Source: a virus
Reading direction: 5' to 3' (one strand)
IMG/VR virus record: IMGVR_UViG_3300042691_016611
Coordinates: 1 to 35,467 of that record
DNA: 35,467 nucleotides
Shown here: positions 31,832-35,467 of the stretch, in pieces
Numbering within the stretch: the first letter of the stretch is position 1
Layout: every line of letters starts with the position of its first letter
Made by a program: the position numbers and the translations under genes
The notes under the pieces: generated by a model
Databases searched by the model: none
What the model was told of the DNA's origin: nothing
Seen by the model: only the letters and a program-made list of their open reading frames with translations

Positions 31832-31860
31832 CCCTCCTGTAGAAATGCAGGAGGGTTTTT
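31832..31860 (+). terminator. Intrinsic terminator after the SSB-like gene
   Basis: CCCTCCTG (31832-31839) pairs with CAGGAGGG (31848-31855), a perfect 8-bp GC-rich stem with an eight-base loop, followed by five T (31856-31860). It lies 30 bases after the SSB-like stop and 20 bases before the polymerase start at 31880. Confidence 0.9.
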
Positions 31861-31879
31861 CATCCAATGAGGAATGTTT

Positions 31880-33895
31880 ATGATCAGCATAGACACCGAA
31901 ACAACAGGACTCTGGTTCAAACATGGTTGCGAAACATTCGCTGTAGGCATGTACGATGGATCTGAATTCAAGAGTGCCGACGTACCAATCAATCCTCTCA
32001 CACGAACACGCAAGACACCATTCAGACAAGGTGTGATACAGCTCCTTAGGAAGCGTATCACCGATGCTGATTTGGTGTGTATGCACAACAGTAATTTCGA
32101 TCTGAAAGCTCTCTGCAACATAGGCGTCATCAATGAGCAAGAACCATCAACACCAGACTTCTGGGAACGTATCGTTGACACAACCATTCTATCACATCTC
32201 CACCACAACACAGATGATCGTTCTCTTAAAGACCTATCTAAACAATACCTCGGTGTAGACTACGCTTCTGAGAAGAAGCTGGACAGCCTAATATCTAAGT
32301 GTCGTTCATTCGTTCGTTCCCGTGCTCCTGAATGGTGGATAGCAGACAAGGTTCGTAGGCATCCATCTCTCATCCCAGCAAGCAAGTCATCACGTTGGGG
32401 TAAGATGGATATGTGGTTGCCTGAAGCTGTACGATCTTCTTTCTCAGTAAAGGAATTGGAAGCCTACTTCTGCTACGATAAGAAGATTCGTAATGACTTC
32501 AACATCGATACACTTCGCACAGCAATCATTGATTACCTCCGAGAAGACTGTGTCTACACTTACGAACTTGCTCAAGGTATGTTCGCCTCATTAGTTGAGC
32601 AGCATGGAGCAGACGTGGAGCAGCTCATCGAGATCAACAATCAGGTGCGGCATGTCGTCTGGAAGATGGAGACAACAGGACTCACACTGCACAACTCAGA
32701 ATGGTCTGATGCTGTCGATGTATGCCGTGCCAACATTTCTCATCTCAGTAAACTTTGTACAGACTCCAGCGGTTTAACAGAGTTCACTCCTAACAATCTG
32801 AAGTGGCTTCTCTACGATCAGTGGGGCATTCCTTGTCCGAAGCAAACTAAGACAGGCGGAGACAGTACAGATGCTGACACGCTAATAAAACTCAAACAAG
32901 AATGTGATGACAATGACTTCGAACCGGGAAGCGTATTCCTTCGTTATTTGTTGGCTCAGAAAAAGTATGTAAAGAAACTAGAGTTTCTTGAGTCGTACAG
33001 GCGAGCTTCTGTATCTGGTAAAATATACCCATCAATGAATATTGTGGGCACTAAAACAACAAGATTCAGCAGCAGTGATCCTAATGAGCAGAACATCAGT
33101 AAAGTACAAAACCCATTCGAAGACAGCTTTGAAGATGTTTCTGTGCTTCTGGAAGACAGTCCACATTTACGTGGTGTGTTTGGTCCAGCCAATGGTTACT
33201 GGTGGCTCAGCAATGACTACAACCAGTTACAGTTGAGAATAGCTGCTGTTGTAATGCAAGATGAAGAGATGATTGATAAGCTCAACAATGGCTACGATGC
33301 CCATGATATTACAGCTCGACGTATTTTTGAACTATCCGATAAAGCTGCTACATCAAAAGCACAAAGACGTATTGCTAAGAATGTAAACTTTGGTGTACTG
33401 TTTGGAGAGTCACCAAAGAACATCGAGAAGAAAACAGGTATGCCGGGTCTGTGGAATCGCGTTATTGAAATGATGCCAAAAGTACACAATTACATCGAGC
33501 AGATTAAACAGGAGATCAAAGACAATCCATGTGTGTACACGCTAGGTGGTTACCCTCTAGACGTACCATTGAAAATAAACAAATGGAAAGGTACAATGGA
33601 AAAGGCAGCTCACGCAGCTGTGTGCTACATCATCCAAGGAAGTGAAGGCGTCATTGTCAAACGTGCTATGTGTTTATGCGATGACTATCTCACTCAGTAT
33701 TATCCTGAAGGCCGAATAGCGATGCAGGTACACGACGAAATCAACTTCGAGATGCCTGCAAGGTTTCCGCGTAAACACGCTGTAAGGCTTAAAGAACTCA
33801 TGGAACAGGCAGCTTTAGAATACAACGTATCAGCTCCTGTAAATACAGAACTAGTTACTCATTCATGGTCTAAAGGAAAGGAACTTGTGCTTTAG
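31880..33895 (+). CDS. DNA polymerase, family A, with 3-5 exonuclease domain
   Basis: 671 residues from the ATG at 31880, preferred over 31874 because TGAGGA lies six bases upstream of it. The proofreading domain shows SIDTETTG (Asp5, Glu7), an Exo II Asp in MHNSNFDLKAL, and an Exo III Asp in YLREDCVYTYEL. The polymerase domain shows motif A DYNQLQLRI (Asp446), motif B RRIAKNVNFGVLFG (Lys500, Phe504, Phe508) and motif C QVHDEI (Asp619). In motif A the Glu that acts as steric gate in E. coli Pol I is Gln451, and the Tyr after the O-helix Phe is Phe508. It replicates the phage genome with the primase encoded next. Confidence 0.95.
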   Translation: MISIDTETTGLWFKHGCETFAVGMYDGSEFKSADVPINPLTRTRKTPFRQGVIQLLRKRITDADLVCMHNSNFDLKALCNIGVINEQEPSTPDFWERIVDTTILSHLHHNTDDRSLKDLSKQYLGVDYASEKKLDSLISKCRSFVRSRAPEWWIADKVRRHPSLIPASKSSRWGKMDMWLPEAVRSSFSVKELEAYFCYDKKIRNDFNIDTLRTAIIDYLREDCVYTYELAQGMFASLVEQHGADVEQLIEINNQVRHVVWKMETTGLTLHNSEWSDAVDVCRANISHLSKLCTDSSGLTEFTPNNLKWLLYDQWGIPCPKQTKTGGDSTDADTLIKLKQECDDNDFEPGSVFLRYLLAQKKYVKKLEFLESYRRASVSGKIYPSMNIVGTKTTRFSSSDPNEQNISKVQNPFEDSFEDVSVLLEDSPHLRGVFGPANGYWWLSNDYNQLQLRIAAVVMQDEEMIDKLNNGYDAHDITARRIFELSDKAATSKAQRRIAKNVNFGVLFGESPKNIEKKTGMPGLWNRVIEMMPKVHNYIEQIKQEIKDNPCVYTLGGYPLDVPLKINKWKGTMEKAAHAAVCYIIQGSEGVIVKRAMCLCDDYLTQYYPEGRIAMQVHDEINFEMPARFPRKHAVRLKELMEQAALEYNVSAPVNTELVTHSWSKGKELVL

Positions 33896-34642
33896 ATGCA
33901 ATTACTAAATCACCTTAACATCCAATACTCCCCCCATAACAAAGACATCAAATGTGAATGTCTCTGGTGTGGTAAAGACTCCTTATCAATCGAAGAGGAA
34001 GCTCCACATGTCTTTCAATGCTTCTCATGTAAAGCGTCAGGTAATGCTTTCACCTTCATCAGAAAGTGGTATGAAAACCTACCAGCCCTCACAAAACAAC
34101 AAGCCCTCAATCTCTGCAATATTAAGCAAGGGATCAAGCCAGTTGTACTACGAACACTTGGAGTACGATGTTATGGATCTGTCTACATCATCCCAATATA
34201 CAATCACAAGAACGACTTAGTAGCTGTTCACAAATTCGTACCAGACACAAACATAGTTTACAACGGTCCAAAGCCTGTAAGCTATAGTGTCCTCGGTATG
34301 CAGAATATTTCTAACAACGATACAGTGTATATTGCTGAAGGTCATTGGGACTACTTCACGCTCTATCCACTCATTCAGCAAGATGACTACGATTTATTGG
34401 GCAGTTGTGGCAGCTACTTCCCTACAAACCTTCTTCCTCATTTGAAAGACAAGCATGTCATCATGCTCTTTGACAACGATGAAGCTGGTAAGAATGGTGT
34501 GGACTACGTAGCCAAACACATCAAGACAACAGGCTTAGTAGTCCGCAGCATCTCATACCTCGACTGGTCAAAAGTAACTATTCCTTCCGGTGCAATACCT
34601 GACAAATTTGATGTGAGAGACCTGCACAATGTCTTTGCTTAA
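33896..34642 (+). CDS. DNA primase with zinc ribbon and Toprim domain
   Basis: 248 residues. A zinc-binding domain has Cys22-x2-Cys25 and Cys42-x2-Cys45 (CLWCG, CFSC). The Toprim domain has YIAEGHWD (Glu148, Asp152) and MLFDNDEAGKNG (Asp193, Asp195), the acidic residues that bind metal. It is shorter than bacterial DnaG and resembles the primase part of phage primase-helicases; the helicase function may lie in the next ORF. The start follows the polymerase stop directly, and its end overlaps the next gene by 14 bases. It lays primers for the family A polymerase. Confidence 0.88.
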   Translation: MQLLNHLNIQYSPHNKDIKCECLWCGKDSLSIEEEAPHVFQCFSCKASGNAFTFIRKWYENLPALTKQQALNLCNIKQGIKPVVLRTLGVRCYGSVYIIPIYNHKNDLVAVHKFVPDTNIVYNGPKPVSYSVLGMQNISNNDTVYIAEGHWDYFTLYPLIQQDDYDLLGSCGSYFPTNLLPHLKDKHVIMLFDNDEAGKNGVDYVAKHIKTTGLVVRSISYLDWSKVTIPSGAIPDKFDVRDLHNVFA

Positions 34643-35467
34643 CATTATCAACAATGCTCTCACTCGCATTGATCTTGATACAGTGGTAACAGTGAAGGCT
34701 AAAGCCTGTCACAGATTTGAAGAACTCATTTCCGTCTACAAAGAAAACCTTGTCATCACAGACAGCTTTGTAGATTGTCTCGCCATCTGCTGTGCCGTAC
34801 ACATTGCTGTACGCCTAGAAAGTGATCCATTATGGATTTATCTAGTTGGTCCCCCCAGCTCGGGCAAGTCTACAATATGCGATTTGTTATCAAGCGACGA
34901 ACACCACACACGGGCATTAAGCAAGTTCACAGGCTTAGTGTCTGGAAGTCGACAAGGACAACATTTAATACCTCTACTACAAAACAAGTGCGTCATAGTC
35001 AAAGACGGAACGCTTCTATTGGAGTCTACTCCACAGCAACTGGCGAACGTCTACGGAGAATTACGAGATATCTTTGACGGCAGTTTGGAAGCTCGCTATC
35101 GAAACGGTGTATCTGCTTCCTTCAGTAATATCTCGTTCGGCATGATTATAGGCATCACCGAAAGAATCTACGGTATGAACATGTCTGCTCTCGGTGAACG
35201 CTTCCTGCATTGCCGACTTGAGACAGACAGAAACAATGAAATCCTGCGTAACAACTCAGCTATCACTTCGCTTCTTCAAGGAATAAAACTCAATGTTGCT
35301 GAAGGTAATGATGACGGGGACGCTAGAAGTTTCCCTAAGCAGCGAGCTGTCACTGCCGGATTCCTTAATCATCTCCATAGCAGACTCAGCAACGAATCAA
35401 TACTCCTGCCGAAGTATAAACCTGAAGACATTACGCTCATTCAAGCCCTCGCCGATGTCATTGCTTG
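34629..35467 (+). CDS. P-loop ATPase, probable replicative helicase (partial at window edge)
   Basis: Open from the ATG at 34629 to the last base, at least 279 residues, with no stop, so it continues beyond the window. Walker A is VGPPSSGKST (73-82). The Walker B-like strand reads CVIVKDGTLLLES (about 121-133), with Lys-Asp in place of Asp-Glu. A conserved-looking GERFLHCRLET segment (about 190-200) could hold an arginine finger. The N-terminal helical part precedes the ATPase core. Following a zinc-ribbon/Toprim primase by a 14-base overlap, it is probably the helicase partner. A general AAA-type ATPase is the alternative. Confidence 0.75.
   Translation, partial: MSLLNIINNALTRIDLDTVVTVKAKACHRFEELISVYKENLVITDSFVDCLAICCAVHIAVRLESDPLWIYLVGPPSSGKSTICDLLSSDEHHTRALSKFTGLVSGSRQGQHLIPLLQNKCVIVKDGTLLLESTPQQLANVYGELRDIFDGSLEARYRNGVSASFSNISFGMIIGITERIYGMNMSALGERFLHCRLETDRNNEILRNNSAITSLLQGIKLNVAEGNDDGDARSFPKQRAVTAGFLNHLHSRLSNESILLPKYKPEDITLIQALADVIA

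Noticed and set aside
31818-31845. TTGATA-16-TAGAAA as a promoter for the polymerase gene
   Set aside because: Both hexamers are weak and the -10 lies in the terminator loop. Kept only as an alternative to antitermination.
34832-35077. Rightward 81-residue ORF near the right edge
   Set aside because: It lies out of frame inside the open P-loop ATPase gene (34629 to the edge), which has clear motifs.

Overview
The window is part of the genome of a tailed double-stranded DNA bacteriophage with siphovirus-type architecture. The evidence is a complete head and long-tail module in canonical order (TerL, portal, ClpP-like prohead protease, HK97-fold capsid, head-tail connectors, tail terminator, tail tube, frameshifted tail chaperones, 934-aa tape measure) and a phage-type replication module. 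No ribosomal RNA, tRNA, CRISPR array, integrase or repressor is recognisable, so nothing here argues for lysogeny. The host cannot be named from this sequence. Genes use ordinary Shine-Dalgarno sites, and start and stop codons overlap very often (ATGA, TAATG, TGATG).

Left region (1-6.3 kb, rightward): a probable lysis and envelope cassette. It holds a short secreted protein, a papain-like (C1) cysteine peptidase with its full catalytic set, a membrane-anchored CxxC protein and two small membrane proteins that could be holin or spanin. A protein of unknown function and two large tail-fibre-like proteins follow, placed unusually upstream of the terminase. Morphogenesis region (6.3-24 kb, rightward): the packaging, head and tail genes, ending in a 1036-residue fibre with a glycine-rich domain and a small cysteine-rich protein. 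The tail chaperone pair carries a textbook programmed -1 frameshift signal at 16076-16138.

A leftward gene (24028-26484) encodes a UvrD-like helicase interrupted, exactly after the DE of its Walker B motif, by a 299-residue intein with a Vsr/DUF559-like endonuclease domain. Its predicted intrinsic terminator lies inside the opposing cysteine-rich gene. The 388-bp divergent intergenic region (26485-26872) holds a leftward promoter, a strong rightward promoter with an A/T-rich upstream element and, starting within a few bases of the predicted transcription start, about 195 nt that can fold into a 21-bp closing stem enclosing three hairpins. This is the best candidate in the window for an undescribed element.

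Right region (26.9 kb to the edge, rightward): the early or replication operon. It encodes a ParB-like domain protein, a small unknown, an HNH nuclease, a Cas4/RecB-type PD-(D/E)XK nuclease, a small overlapping ORF, a RecA-like/Sak4-type ATPase, an SSB-like protein, family A DNA polymerase with an altered motif A, a zinc-ribbon/Toprim primase and a P-loop ATPase cut by the window edge. A strong intrinsic terminator between the SSB-like and polymerase genes means the polymerase end of the operon needs read-through, antitermination or a further promoter. That makes the structured leader RNA a reasonable, untested candidate for an antitermination element.
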